Made by a program: the position numbers and the translations under genes. Positions 1-10,248 of a DNA stretch of 59,659 nucleotides are shown here, in pieces (the stretch's first letter is position 1; each line of letters starts with the position of its first letter). The stretch comes from an uncultured Bacilli bacterium (lineage in GTDB: Bacteria; Bacillota_I; Bacilli_A; RFN20; CAG-449), in NCBI GenBank assembly GCA_947626895.1, contig CANQTY010000001.1, positions 66,477 through 126,135 on the forward strand, written 5' to 3'. The notes beneath the pieces were generated by a model. The model made no database searches, was not told where the DNA came from, and was given only the letters and a program-made list of their open reading frames with translations.

Positions 1-495
1 TAAAGATACACCACCTGTTGGCATTAAATTTGCTTGAGGTAATGGTCCTTTAACGGCCTTAATATAACTTGGAGATGCAGCACTACCTGGGAATACTTTA
101 AGAATATCAACACCTGCTTTCATGGCATTCACCATTTCTGTAAGGGTATAACATCCTGGCATATATGGAACTTGATAAAGGTTACAAATTTCTGCGACTT
201 CTTTATCAAAACTTGGTGAAACAATAAAACACGCTCCTGCTAAAATAGCTACTCTTGCAGTTACAACATCAAGAACAGTTCCCGCACCGACTAATAAAGT
301 ATCACTACCGAACTTATTATTTAATGCACGGATGACTTGATCTGCACCAGGGACAGTAAATGTCACTTCGATACCGACGATTCCACCCTTAATACAGGCA
401 TCAGCAATGTCAAGAGCTTCTTTTTCATTGGAAGCGCGCACTACTGCGACGACACCACAATCGCAGAGCTTATCAATAATTTTGGATTTGAACAT
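1..495 (-). CDS. eda: KDPG/KHG aldolase (2-keto-3-deoxy-6-phosphogluconate aldolase), 3' end beyond window edge
   Basis: Not in ORF track because no stop is in the window. Minus-strand translation MFKSKIIDKLCDCGVVAVVRASNEKEALDIADACIKGGIVGIEVTFTVPGADQVI...VGAGTVLD...VSPSFDKEV...YMPGCYTLTEM...LKVFPGSAASPSYIKAVKGPLPQANLMPTGGVSL is a typical Eda sequence; GGAGGG SD precedes the ATG. Confidence 0.95.
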   Translation of the reverse strand, partial: MFKSKIIDKLCDCGVVAVVRASNEKEALDIADACIKGGIVGIEVTFTVPGADQVIRALNNKFGSDTLLVGAGTVLDVVTARVAILAGACFIVSPSFDKEVAEICNLYQVPYMPGCYTLTEMVNAMKAGVDILKVFPGSAASPSYIKAVKGPLPQANLMPTGGVSL

Positions 496-541
496 AAATT
501 TTCCCTCCTATATTATCCAAATATATTCTATAACAACGAAT

Positions 542-1102
542 TTATTTTTTCCATGTAATTAATGTATAAACATAATATCCGTTTGTCGTCTGGCGAATAT
601 CAATTCCTGTAAGTTCAATAAAGCGAGAAATACGATAATTAATCGTATTCCGATGTGTATACATGGTTTTCGCTACTAGATTTACTGACATATTGAGTTC
701 TAAATAGATTTTAATCGTTTCTAATATATCTTCACTTACTTCATGTTGGAATGTTAATAATTCTTCTCTTAAAGCAGGATTTTTAAGTAATAAACGCGTT
801 AATTCTTCTGTTAAATTATATAGTCCTGTGCGGGACATCGATTGAATCACTTCCGCGATTTTTGCTTCATGACGAGGAACGATAACAAAACTAACATCAT
901 CCATTAAATCAGAACAAATCGCATCAAAACTCAATTTTAGATTCACATATTGAGTTCGTGGTTGTTCTAACACTAATTTTCCAAAGTTTCCTTCCCAAGA
1001 AAATTGAAAAGGACCTTTGATAATATTATTTAAAATTAAATTCATGTGAGAAAGAGGCACATCTTGATGTGTTTTTATATATAAGATTAAACTATTCATC
1101 AT
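542..1102 (-). CDS. PucR/CdaR-type transcriptional regulator (C-terminal HTH_30-like)
   Basis: C-terminus ETIKIYLELNMSVNLVAKTMYTHRNTINYRISRFIELTGIDIRQ matches the PucR/CdaR C-terminal HTH pattern. Confidence 0.8.
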   Translation of the reverse strand: MMNSLILYIKTHQDVPLSHMNLILNNIIKGPFQFSWEGNFGKLVLEQPRTQYVNLKLSFDAICSDLMDDVSFVIVPRHEAKIAEVIQSMSRTGLYNLTEELTRLLLKNPALREELLTFQHEVSEDILETIKIYLELNMSVNLVAKTMYTHRNTINYRISRFIELTGIDIRQTTNGYYVYTLITWKK

Positions 1103-2636
1103 ATTCTTTAATTCTCCCTACATTTTCTTTGATAATACGCTCTCCTACATAGCCTTCTAGACGAACATTTTTTAATTCTACTTCTTCCACGCCATTAAAG
1201 AATAAACCAAGTTTACTTACATCATCAACAAAAGACATCATAGCAGGTTTACCACTTGAAGCAACCTCTTTAAAGGAGAAAGAAGAATCTTCAATACAAA
1301 TTTTACCAATAGGTCTTTCAGGTAATCCATAAAAATAACCCGCTGCCCATTCAGCATTAATTGCACGAATTCTTTTAAATGTAAATTTTCCTAAATATGG
1401 AGTTCTATCATCGACAGGTAATTTTTCTTTAGAATAGACATATTCTGTTTTTCCATCTGGATCACAGAAATAAAACATATTGATGACTAAAGGAGTTAAT
1501 ACCCCATCCATTTGAATATCATGGAATTCTACTCCATCAATAATGGCATATTTTCCTCTTCCTCGACGGGATTTAATTCTTAATCCACGATCAGTATCTT
1601 TAAAAATACAACGTTCTACGGTGAGATTTTTAATACCCCCAGACATTTCTGAACCTAAAACAATTCCCCCATGACCATCTTGCATCAAACAATTACGAAT
1701 CACAAAATTAGAACTAGGTGTTTTATATTTCATTCCCATGTACATCTTTCCAGATTTAATGGCAATACAATCATCTCCAACAGAAAAATGCACCCCAATA
1801 ATTTTAACATCATCACAAGATTCAGGATCCATTCCATCTGTATTTGGTGAATCTTTCGGGTTTTTAATTCTTAAATCATAAAAGCCAAGTTTTTTAGAAT
1901 AAAATGGATGTAATGTCCAACAAGGAGTATTGGTAAATAATAATCCTTGAATATTGATATTTTCACATCCATCTAAAAATAATAATCTCGGTCTTCCCCA
2001 TGGGTGAGATTTATGATTTATCCACCAGGTAGAATTTTGCGCATTACCATCGATTGTGCCTTCTCCATATAAATTCACATTTTGTAGCCAATATCCAGAA
2101 ATCATCGCTGGTTTCATAGGAAAAGGTGAACCTTCCCATTGTCCTAATTCGATACATTCATCTTCATGATGAGTTTTGATTTCCCCTTTAAATGTAGGAT
2201 ATTCATTAACATCCTCAAGTGCTAATAAATGAGCGCCTTTTTTAAGTTCAATATGAATATCCGATTTTAAAAAGATGGAAGTAAATCGATATATTCCTTC
2301 ATCAAAAACAAGTAATCCATTTTTAGGAAGCATCATAATTGCTTGATTAATCGCTTTTGTATCGTCATGAACTCCATCTTTCACGACTCCAAAATCATTG
2401 ATATCAAAAATTACAGATACATCAGGAGTTTTAATCATCATTTCTTCATCACCAATTTTAACTTTATATTCCTTATTTGGAGTTAAATTATATAATGAAA
2501 TGACATTTTTATTTCCTTGATGAATGACTAATTCATCATTTAAATATACATCATATGGTTTCGATGAATAATAAATATCTTGATTATCAAGTTCAATACT
2601 AATAGCGCTAGGTCCTAAAAATAAAACATTAAACAT
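1092..2636 (-). CDS. GH28 polygalacturonase-type glycoside hydrolase, no signal peptide, N-terminal FN3-like segment
   Basis: DINDFGVVKDGVHDDTKAINQAI, NTDGMDPESC, VGDDCIAIKSG, GHGGIVLGSEMSGG, RGLRIKSRRGRGG-like motifs of GH28. Confidence 0.92.
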   Translation of the reverse strand: MFNVLFLGPSAISIELDNQDIYYSSKPYDVYLNDELVIHQGNKNVISLYNLTPNKEYKVKIGDEEMMIKTPDVSVIFDINDFGVVKDGVHDDTKAINQAIMMLPKNGLLVFDEGIYRFTSIFLKSDIHIELKKGAHLLALEDVNEYPTFKGEIKTHHEDECIELGQWEGSPFPMKPAMISGYWLQNVNLYGEGTIDGNAQNSTWWINHKSHPWGRPRLLFLDGCENINIQGLLFTNTPCWTLHPFYSKKLGFYDLRIKNPKDSPNTDGMDPESCDDVKIIGVHFSVGDDCIAIKSGKMYMGMKYKTPSSNFVIRNCLMQDGHGGIVLGSEMSGGIKNLTVERCIFKDTDRGLRIKSRRGRGKYAIIDGVEFHDIQMDGVLTPLVINMFYFCDPDGKTEYVYSKEKLPVDDRTPYLGKFTFKRIRAINAEWAAGYFYGLPERPIGKICIEDSSFSFKEVASSGKPAMMSFVDDVSKLGLFFNGVEEVELKNVRLEGYVGERIIKENVGRIKEYDE

Positions 2637-3231
2637 TTTGATTCCCTTCCTTATTTTGATTTTTCTTTTTACGTAGTAAATAGACGATTAAATCTTTAAT
2701 TCCAATAAATAAAAGATCATAAAATAAGCAGATTATTCCACATAAAATGGGTTCAACTCCATTTTCAAATGGTCCAGCATTTCCAAAGTTTATATCACAA
2801 ATATAAGCGATTAATTCAATACTCATAACCGCGCAAAAAGTGACGACAAAAGAATATGCTAAATTAATAAATAAGGAATAAATCTTTCCATTATGGAACA
2901 TTTTAAACCATTGACTTTCTCTTTGATCTGTATCCATGAGTTCTAAAATATTATTGACCATCATATCTGTGACTACCCCATTAAATAAGGCAAGTACGAT
3001 AGCTAATATCATTGATACTCCTGGATTTGTAGAATTATCTCCTCCAAAGAAAAGAGATAAACCCCAAATGACGAAGAAACAACCACAGCCAAAAAACCAC
3101 CATTTCAAAAAAATCGCTTTAACTGAATAAGGGATTCTCGATAAGAATCCCTGTTTCGCATATGGATTAATTTGAGATGATGATTCTTCTTTTAAAGATT
3201 CATCCTTTTCTAATTTATCCTTTTTTTTCAT
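2629..3231 (-). CDS. uncharacterised integral membrane protein (200 aa)
   Basis: Several hydrophobic TM-like segments; no recognised domain; operon position. Confidence 0.75.
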   Translation of the reverse strand: MKKKDKLEKDESLKEESSSQINPYAKQGFLSRIPYSVKAIFLKWWFFGCGCFFVIWGLSLFFGGDNSTNPGVSMILAIVLALFNGVVTDMMVNNILELMDTDQRESQWFKMFHNGKIYSLFINLAYSFVVTFCAVMSIELIAYICDINFGNAGPFENGVEPILCGIICLFYDLLFIGIKDLIVYLLRKKKNQNKEGNQNV

Positions 3232-3232
3232 A

Positions 3233-3763
3233 TTATTGTAAATCTTTATCTTGACCAGAAATTGGTTTTAATTTGATTTGCTTTGTATATTTTTGAATTA
3301 ATGGCGCAAATGCAAGAGCTAAAACCGATAAAGCCACTAAAATCAAATGGAGATATGTAAAGATTAAACCACTTGAAACTGGATATACTTTAGCTACCCA
3401 ACCATTAGATAAGTGACGATAGATTTCTGTAAGATAGAAAACATCATTTAAGAGTTGGATTGCAGAGAATACATAGAATACTACCATGTATAAGTTTTTT
3501 CTAGTTGATCGATAGTTCATGATAGCTAAAACATTAAGAATAGAAGCTAAACAGGCAAAGAATTGAATCATGCCTAGAGGTGCTTCTCCATCGGTTTCAG
3601 CTTGTGCCCAAGGCCAACGAGCATGGGTCAATTGAATATCTAATGGAGTATACACATAAATTGCAAGTGTAAATACGATAAGAGCTAATACGGTGAACGC
3701 GAAAGCAAATACGTCAATGTGATTTTTAATATAAATCGCTTGTCTTCTTAAAAATAATTTCAT
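3233..3763 (-). CDS. uncharacterised integral membrane protein (176 aa, about 4 TM)
   Basis: Hydrophobic segments; tightly packed in operon. Confidence 0.75.
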   Translation of the reverse strand: MKLFLRRQAIYIKNHIDVFAFAFTVLALIVFTLAIYVYTPLDIQLTHARWPWAQAETDGEAPLGMIQFFACLASILNVLAIMNYRSTRKNLYMVVFYVFSAIQLLNDVFYLTEIYRHLSNGWVAKVYPVSSGLIFTYLHLILVALSVLALAFAPLIQKYTKQIKLKPISGQDKDLQ

Positions 3764-3778
3764 AGTATTTTCCTCCTA

Positions 3779-4852
3779 CTAACGAATGCGGTTTTCTGTC
3801 TCTGCATCAAAGAAGCATACGAGTTTTGCATCATAGTCCACATCGATGGTTTGACCGATTTCCACATCTGTCCAACCTTGTAATTTAACGATTACCGCTT
3901 CTTCACCAAGTTTACCATGTAATAATGAATAAGCTCCTAAACGTTCGACGTGTTCCACATTGAATTTTAAGCGTTTGCCTAATTTGAAGTGTTCAGGACG
4001 GACACCAAATACGATTTCTTTTCCCTCATATCCAGCTTTATTTAATAGTTCAACGTTATTTTCTGAAAGCTTTATATCAATGCCATTAGCATGTAAGACA
4101 CCTTTTTCAAAATGTCCACGAATGAAGTTCATTGGAGGTGTACCCATGAAGGATGCGACAAAGATATTATCAGGATCACGATAGACTTCAATAGAAGTAC
4201 CGATTTGTTTAACAACAGCTTCAGACATTACAACGATACGATCTGCAAGAGTTAAAGCTTCTGTTTGATCGTGTGTAACATAAATCATGGTGGATCCTAA
4301 TCTATGGTGTAATAATTTTAATTCTCTTCTTAATGAAGAACGAAGTTGTGCATCAAGATTTGATAATGGTTCATCAAACAAGAAGACTTTTGGTGAACGA
4401 ACAATAGCTCTACCAACGGCGACACGTTGACGTTGACCACCTGAAAGTTGAGATGGTTTTTTATTTAATTGTTCAACTAATCCTAAAATTTTCGCGGCTT
4501 CCATGACCTTTTCATGGATAACTTCTGCTTTTTCTTTTCTTAATGTTAAAGAGAAAGCCATGTTTTGATAAATCGTCATATGTCCATATAAGGCATAGTT
4601 TTGGAAGACCATTGCAATATCTCTATCTTTTGCAGCTAGATGTGTACAATTCTTATCATCGATAAATAATTCTCCAGAAGTGATATCTTCAAGTCCTGCA
4701 ATCATTCTTAATGTCGTAGATTTTCCACATCCAGAAGGACCAACTAAAACGATAAATTCACCATCTTGAATTTCGATATTAAAATCGATAACAGATTTTC
4801 TTGGGTTCCCTTTATATTGTTTTTCAATATGTTGTAAACTAACGGTTGCCAT
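3779..4852 (-). CDS. ABC transporter ATP-binding protein, MsmK/UgpC sugar family
   Basis: Walker [10 protein letters not shown], signature [14 protein letters not shown], Walker [14 protein letters not shown]-terminal TOBE-like region. Confidence 0.95.
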   Translation of the reverse strand: MATVSLQHIEKQYKGNPRKSVIDFNIEIQDGEFIVLVGPSGCGKSTTLRMIAGLEDITSGELFIDDKNCTHLAAKDRDIAMVFQNYALYGHMTIYQNMAFSLTLRKEKAEVIHEKVMEAAKILGLVEQLNKKPSQLSGGQRQRVAVGRAIVRSPKVFLFDEPLSNLDAQLRSSLRRELKLLHHRLGSTMIYVTHDQTEALTLADRIVVMSEAVVKQIGTSIEVYRDPDNIFVASFMGTPPMNFIRGHFEKGVLHANGIDIKLSENNVELLNKAGYEGKEIVFGVRPEHFKLGKRLKFNVEHVERLGAYSLLHGKLGEEAVIVKLQGWTDVEIGQTIDVDYDAKLVCFFDAETENRIR

Positions 4853-4854
4853 GA

Positions 4855-5337
4855 TTAGTGAGCTCCTTTCTCTTCATCAGAAAGTGTTGCTAAGTAAGCA
4901 TTTAATTCTTTACCACGTAAAATGGTAACAACACCACCTGCAGTTAAACAAATTGCGACAAGGATATAGCACGCAAATGAGATCCAGAAGAAGTGTGCAG
5001 GAATTACATTAATAAGATTTTCTCCAGAATATGGTGAGAATAAATAGGTATATATACGAATTAAATTCACAAGACCAATTCCAATAACTATATATCCCCA
5101 TTTAACATCATAAGCTTTTAATTTTTCCGAAGCTAAGAAGACAAATAATAAGAAGACAATATTAACTAAAATATCAATTCCTGTATTTGCGGAAATAACA
5201 AACTTACTTAATTGTAAACAATGATAGATAAACATGAATGAGAAGCATTGAAGGGTTACTGCAAGGATACACATCCAGAAACCGAATTTATTATTTCGGT
5301 ATCGCATCATTTCAGCATGCAAATTTTTATTTTCCAT
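4855..5337 (-). CDS. uncharacterised integral membrane protein
   Basis: ORF 4855..5364; the MENKNLHAEMM start is preferred because AAGGAGG lies just upstream. About 4 TM. Confidence 0.72.
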   Translation of the reverse strand: MENKNLHAEMMRYRNNKFGFWMCILAVTLQCFSFMFIYHCLQLSKFVISANTGIDILVNIVFLLFVFLASEKLKAYDVKWGYIVIGIGLVNLIRIYTYLFSPYSGENLINVIPAHFFWISFACYILVAICLTAGGVVTILRGKELNAYLATLSDEEKGAH

Positions 5338-5338
5338 C

Positions 5339-5998
5339 TTATTGAACCTCCTTTGTAGCGACATCAGTATTAGAAGTATTAACTTCTTCAGTTACTACTT
5401 CTTTTTTGGCTGCTAATTCATCTTTGATTTTTTGGATAAATAGCATCAAAACACCAACAGCAAATACCAATAAGATAAGTGCAAGAATAATACCAATGAT
5501 ATAATAAACAATTGATCCTTTATCAAGCAATGTATATTGTAAATTACTATCTTTTAGAATTTGATTCATATTATCAATTGGTAAATTCATGAAATCAATC
5601 ATAAATGGAATAATTGAGGCCATCATGTAGATGCTACATGCAAAGGTAAATAACACCCATGCACCACAAACGACTTTATTTGTCATGTAATAGTTTTTAC
5701 GAATATGGGATCGATAAAGAATATTGATTCCAGTAAGTACTAAACCAACAATAGATAAAATCATAATGGCACGAGCAATTGTTTCATTTTGATTGACCAT
5801 ATCTAAACAATTAGGTGCAGCATTTCTTAAATCTATTGATAGACGTGCCGTAAGTGGTATTCCATTTGCTGTGACGAGAACACGTACTAGTGTTGCTACA
5901 GGTGTCGCAAAAATTAATGAATAGATGAAAAGTATGCCAAATACTGCTACTGAAACTTGGAAAACATACTTTTGAACTATTTGAAGCCATTTTTTCAT
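5339..5998 (-). CDS. uncharacterised integral membrane protein
   Basis: ORF 5339..6055; start at MKKWLQIVQ follows GGAGGAAAATAAAA. Several TM segments. Confidence 0.72.
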   Translation of the reverse strand: MKKWLQIVQKYVFQVSVAVFGILFIYSLIFATPVATLVRVLVTANGIPLTARLSIDLRNAAPNCLDMVNQNETIARAIMILSIVGLVLTGINILYRSHIRKNYYMTNKVVCGAWVLFTFACSIYMMASIIPFMIDFMNLPIDNMNQILKDSNLQYTLLDKGSIVYYIIGIILALILLVFAVGVLMLFIQKIKDELAAKKEVVTEEVNTSNTDVATKEVQ

Positions 5999-6025
5999 TT
6001 TTATTTTCCTCCAAAATAGAATGTA

Positions 6026-6052
6026 GGAGGGAAGGAGAGCACTCTTCCCTCC
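6026..6052 (-). promoter_or_regulatory. GA-rich mRNA stem-loop directly 3' of the solute-binding-protein gene
   Basis: GGAGGGAA(G)GAG-AGCA-CTCTTCCCTCC: 11-bp stem with one bulge; no strong T-run after it. Confidence 0.6.
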
Positions 6053-6080
6053 CACAGATTAATAATAAATGTAAGATTAA

Positions 6081-8240
6081 TTATTTTTGCATTTCTACCC
6101 AAGCTTTTTGGTGAACGCTGACATAGTCATTACCTTTTAATGTAGTTGACATATATGTCTTATATTCATCTTTAGTCTTGGTATCATGTTCGGTATTACC
6201 AAAACCGTACATAACGATATTAGACCAGTTATTAAGTTTACCATTGGTATTATTAACGTAGTCATTTAATGTTGTGTAGTTTGTTGTAACGGCTGAAGCC
6301 TCAGTAGAGTCGAATGCGAAGGTTGTAGGAATGATCCATGTGGCCTTGTTAGTCTTTGTCCATGTGACATCTGGATATTCAATTACACCTAACGCAATGG
6401 CGTTTTCAACTTTATCAAGTCCTGCTTTTCCTTGAGGAGCATTACATTGATATTCCATACCTTGTTCTTTAATGTAACCAATTGGGAAAGTACCACCAAC
6501 AAAGTAACGATAGTAGTTTGTGTAGTTGTATTCAGCAATGGTCTTTAATTGTTCTAAGGTACCATCAGCAAGTTTTGGAACTGGTTTACCTAAGTAATCA
6601 ATTGTTTCAACCTTACCAGTACTTTTATCGTGAGCAATATAGGAATCTGGACCATAAGACATGAGTTGTTGACCTTCGGTTGACCAGAAGTAATCAAAGA
6701 GTTCTAGACATTTCTTAAGTTTTTCTTCATTGTTTTTAACAAATCCTGAAATTGCCCAACCTTCGGTCTTCACGGATCTCCATGATTCATGGAATCTTGT
6801 TAAGGTTGTTCCACCATTCCATTTTGCAACTGGAGAAATAACTGGTTCAAAGTCATAATCAGCAATTTTCTTTGCTACATCTGTTTCATGATAAACTGTT
6901 TGAGTTTGTGCATAGTCGAATGAGCAGAAACCAACATTGTTACCATGGACGGCTTTATAGATAGCTCCACCTGTTCCATCACCAGCGGTATCAGATGTGA
7001 AGTTTGGAAGGATTAAACCTTCTTTATACATTTGGTTAAATCTTTCAAGAGCATCAACAGTATTTTGTTGCCATCTTGTATCGACGACATTACCATTTGC
7101 ATCAAAGTAGAAGTAACCATTCTTGGACATCATACCACGAACACCAAACATTTGACCCATTAAACCAAATAAGTCACCAACACGAGAGTTCTTATTTTCA
7201 CGATTGAATACTGGATACATAACTTTCTCGGCATCGCCAGTTAAGTAATGTGGATTCGCTTTTACACAACGGAGTAATGCGACGAGTTCATCAGCATCAT
7301 ACGCAGCATTTGGACCAATGAAAAGGTCAGAACGCTTTGTATAGTATTTTGCACCATCTGAAGTTTTATATGCTTCATCAATATGTGCACGAAGTGCTTG
7401 AACTAAGTTCTTACCAGTAATCTTGCCACCTGATGCTAGGGCATTTTGACGGGCGATAGGATTCTTTTCTTTTGTATAAGACTTTTTAACTGTCCCAGTT
7501 TCATATTTAGGAGCTTCTGCTGTTCCTTTATTTACCATTACTTTGATATCTTCATTGTAATTATCAGTTTGGAAAATTTGATATGAAGGAGTAATTGCAG
7601 CAGTTGTATCTTCATCTAGTCCTTCTAAAGAATCACCATCAAGAAGTTTTTTAACAAAGTCAACTCTCATTAAAACCATCTTTTCAATATCATCATAACC
7701 ATCAAAATATGGTGCATAATAGATATTTCCAGCATAGTTTGTAATGGTACGTTTCACGACTTTGTTACCATCTAAGAATTTCTTGAAGTTTGGTAATTGA
7801 TCTAGATATTCAGCTAAATCTAAGACATCACCAGGATGTTCTGTCGCGTAGTTTTGAATTGCAGAAGCACCGCCTTGGAAGACATCAACGTTTGCTAAAC
7901 CTTTGGTTTGCCAATCCGTGAATGAATCATTAACGCTATCTTTTGGTGTGACATCGTTAATATGAATTTGGATTTTGTCAGATACTGCTTTCCAAACTGG
8001 TTTTAAATCTCCATCATTATATTCATTTCCAGCTGGATCTTTATATGGTAATTTAACATCCTTACCATAGTTTGCATTTGCGTGGAATTCCATACGAGTT
8101 TCGGCTTTTGCATATTGGACAGACATATTAAGGGAAAGTTTTCCGTCAACATAGGTATTTCCACCATTGTCACAAGATGTAAGACCTAAACCCATTAGGC
8201 CAGCACATGCAAGTCCCATTAAAAGAATTTTCTTTTTCAT
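6081..8240 (-). CDS. ABC transporter extracellular solute-binding lipoprotein (719 aa)
   Basis: Lipobox MKKKILLMGLACAGLMGLGLTSC; LplA-like size and position next to LplB/YtcP-type permeases. Confidence 0.88.
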   Translation of the reverse strand: MKKKILLMGLACAGLMGLGLTSCDNGGNTYVDGKLSLNMSVQYAKAETRMEFHANANYGKDVKLPYKDPAGNEYNDGDLKPVWKAVSDKIQIHINDVTPKDSVNDSFTDWQTKGLANVDVFQGGASAIQNYATEHPGDVLDLAEYLDQLPNFKKFLDGNKVVKRTITNYAGNIYYAPYFDGYDDIEKMVLMRVDFVKKLLDGDSLEGLDEDTTAAITPSYQIFQTDNYNEDIKVMVNKGTAEAPKYETGTVKKSYTKEKNPIARQNALASGGKITGKNLVQALRAHIDEAYKTSDGAKYYTKRSDLFIGPNAAYDADELVALLRCVKANPHYLTGDAEKVMYPVFNRENKNSRVGDLFGLMGQMFGVRGMMSKNGYFYFDANGNVVDTRWQQNTVDALERFNQMYKEGLILPNFTSDTAGDGTGGAIYKAVHGNNVGFCSFDYAQTQTVYHETDVAKKIADYDFEPVISPVAKWNGGTTLTRFHESWRSVKTEGWAISGFVKNNEEKLKKCLELFDYFWSTEGQQLMSYGPDSYIAHDKSTGKVETIDYLGKPVPKLADGTLEQLKTIAEYNYTNYYRYFVGGTFPIGYIKEQGMEYQCNAPQGKAGLDKVENAIALGVIEYPDVTWTKTNKATWIIPTTFAFDSTEASAVTTNYTTLNDYVNNTNGKLNNWSNIVMYGFGNTEHDTKTKDEYKTYMSTTLKGNDYVSVHQKAWVEMQK

Positions 8241-8317
8241 ATAAATTAATAATCTCCTTTCAAAAACTCTTTTATATTACCAAATATTCGCTATGAATAT
8301 TTAATAAACTAATTTAA

Positions 8318-9217
8318 TTATTCTTTAACGCCACCTAAGTTAACACCTACTGCGAAATACTTTTGAATGAATGGGTAGATGATAACGATAGGAATAATAG
8401 CGCAGACGATCATCGCATATACAAATGCATATGGTGAACATTCATAAGGGAAGGGGGCTGGTTCAGAACCAGATGAATCAACGTATTTTTCAAGAATACT
8501 ACGAATGTAAACTTGTAAAGGTCTAGCATTGGATTCTTCAGATAACATCTGTCTTGCCCAGAAGTAACCATTCCAACGGCTGATTCCGAAGAATAATGCA
8601 ACTGTAGCAATGGTAGCCTTAGACATTGGGACATATACATTCTTAAAGATTTGGAATTCACTTGCGCCATCAACGGTCGCCGCTTCTTCAATCTCTTTTG
8701 GAACACCTTCGAAGGCATTTCTTAAAAGAATGACGTTATATGCAGATGTACCCATTGCTAGAACGATTAACCATTTATTATCGGTAATAGCTATAGCATT
8801 TAATACGTTTTGGGTATCTAAGTAGTTCAAATATGTAGGAACCATACCTGCAGAGAACCACATGGTGAAGACTAATAAGAAGTTTAATTGTCGACGGAAT
8901 ACAAGTCTCTTCTTTGATAATGCATACGCACCAAGCATTGAGGTAATCATAGACCATAAAGTACCATATAATGTAATAAATAAGGTATTTGTATAGCTAA
9001 TCCAGAAATGATCATCGGCTATAATTGCACCAAATGCAACGGTTTGGAAGTCCACTGGGAATAAGAATACTTGACCTAAATCAAGTGCTCTTTCACCAGA
9101 GAACGATGCACTTAATACGAAAATAAATGGATATAAGCATAATAATGCAAAGATTGTGACGAAGAGATAAGCAAATATCTTAAATATAATTTCAGAAATA
9201 TCTAGATTCTTTTCCAT
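8318..9217 (-). CDS. carbohydrate ABC transporter permease (YtcP/LplC type)
   Basis: EAA loop EEAATVDGASEFQIFKNVYVPMSKATIATVALF; C-terminal KYFAVGVNLGGVKE. Confidence 0.93.
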   Translation of the reverse strand: MEKNLDISEIIFKIFAYLFVTIFALLCLYPFIFVLSASFSGERALDLGQVFLFPVDFQTVAFGAIIADDHFWISYTNTLFITLYGTLWSMITSMLGAYALSKKRLVFRRQLNFLLVFTMWFSAGMVPTYLNYLDTQNVLNAIAITDNKWLIVLAMGTSAYNVILLRNAFEGVPKEIEEAATVDGASEFQIFKNVYVPMSKATIATVALFFGISRWNGYFWARQMLSEESNARPLQVYIRSILEKYVDSSGSEPAPFPYECSPYAFVYAMIVCAIIPIVIIYPFIQKYFAVGVNLGGVKE

Positions 9218-9234
9218 ATTAACTTATCCTCCTA

Positions 9235-10248
9235 TTAATATAACGAAGTCGAAGAAACCCGACGTGCAATTTGATTGGATCCTAAAACGAGTAACATGGC
9301 AATTACAGCATTTAGTAAGTCCGCGGCACCACCCATGGATTGTAATCCACCTTGTGAACCTAGCGAAATACGATAGACAAAGGAAGTAACAACTTCACCA
9401 GTTGCAAGGTTTGGAGCAGATCCATTACCTGTTAAAAGTAAAACTTTTTCATAACCAACGGTAAGTAAATGTCCAATTTCAAGAATTAACATAATTGTTA
9501 ATGTTGAAGCAATGCCTGGGAAAGTAACGTATTTGATTTGAGCCATCTTATTTGCTCCATCAATTCTTGCTGCTTCATAACTTGTTGGGGAAATACCAAT
9601 AATCGCGGCAAAATAAACAATGGAAGAATATCCACCAGTTTCCCAAATGCCTGTAATTTGATACATCGCACGGAAATATTCTGGATCTCGAGCAATACCC
9701 TCTTCTACGTCTGATTCTTTAATGAAACCAATGGTATCGAAAAATGCTGCTAAAGGTCCTGCTCCACTATTTCCTGTCGCTGGCTTTAAAATACAAATTG
9801 TAATGGTTGTAATAACAACGATAGAGACAAATTTTGGTAAATAACAGAAAATTTGTACAACACTACGATAATAATTGTTTTTGATTTCCGAGAACAATAA
9901 TGCCAAGATAATTGGGAATGGGAAACCAAATATTAATCCATAAAAGCTAATGACAAAGGTGTTTCTAAATGCAGACCAGAAATCTGCAGCCATATCACCA
10001 AAAATTAATCTTTGGAACCACTCTAATCCTACAAGTCTAGAGGTTGCGACACCAGCAGCTTGATTGTAGTTCTCAAATCCGATTAATAAACCGGAAAGTG
10101 GAAGATACTTCCAACAGAAGAACACGAACGCTAATGGAAGAAACATCACATAAAGACGCCAGTCTTTTGCCATTCTTTTTAACTGCGTCCACCAGTGATT
10201 TTTTTCGATCTGTTCTAATTCTTCTTCACTGACTCTTTCTAATTCCAT
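9235..10248 (-). CDS. carbohydrate ABC transporter permease (LplB type)
   Basis: EAA loop SYEAARIDGANKMAQIKYVTFPGIASTLTIML; start at MELERVSEE follows GGAGAGAAAAAAG; ORF track extends to 10308. Confidence 0.93.
   Translation of the reverse strand: MELERVSEEELEQIEKNHWWTQLKRMAKDWRLYVMFLPLAFVFFCWKYLPLSGLLIGFENYNQAAGVATSRLVGLEWFQRLIFGDMAADFWSAFRNTFVISFYGLIFGFPFPIILALLFSEIKNNYYRSVVQIFCYLPKFVSIVVITTITICILKPATGNSGAGPLAAFFDTIGFIKESDVEEGIARDPEYFRAMYQITGIWETGGYSSIVYFAAIIGISPTSYEAARIDGANKMAQIKYVTFPGIASTLTIMLILEIGHLLTVGYEKVLLLTGNGSAPNLATGEVVTSFVYRISLGSQGGLQSMGGAADLLNAVIAMLLVLGSNQIARRVSSTSLY

Noticed and set aside
337-558. 73-aa plus ORF
   Set aside because: Antisense to the eda coding region, which has strong family similarity.
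8410-8718. 102-aa minus ORF
   Set aside because: Alternate frame inside the ABC permease gene.
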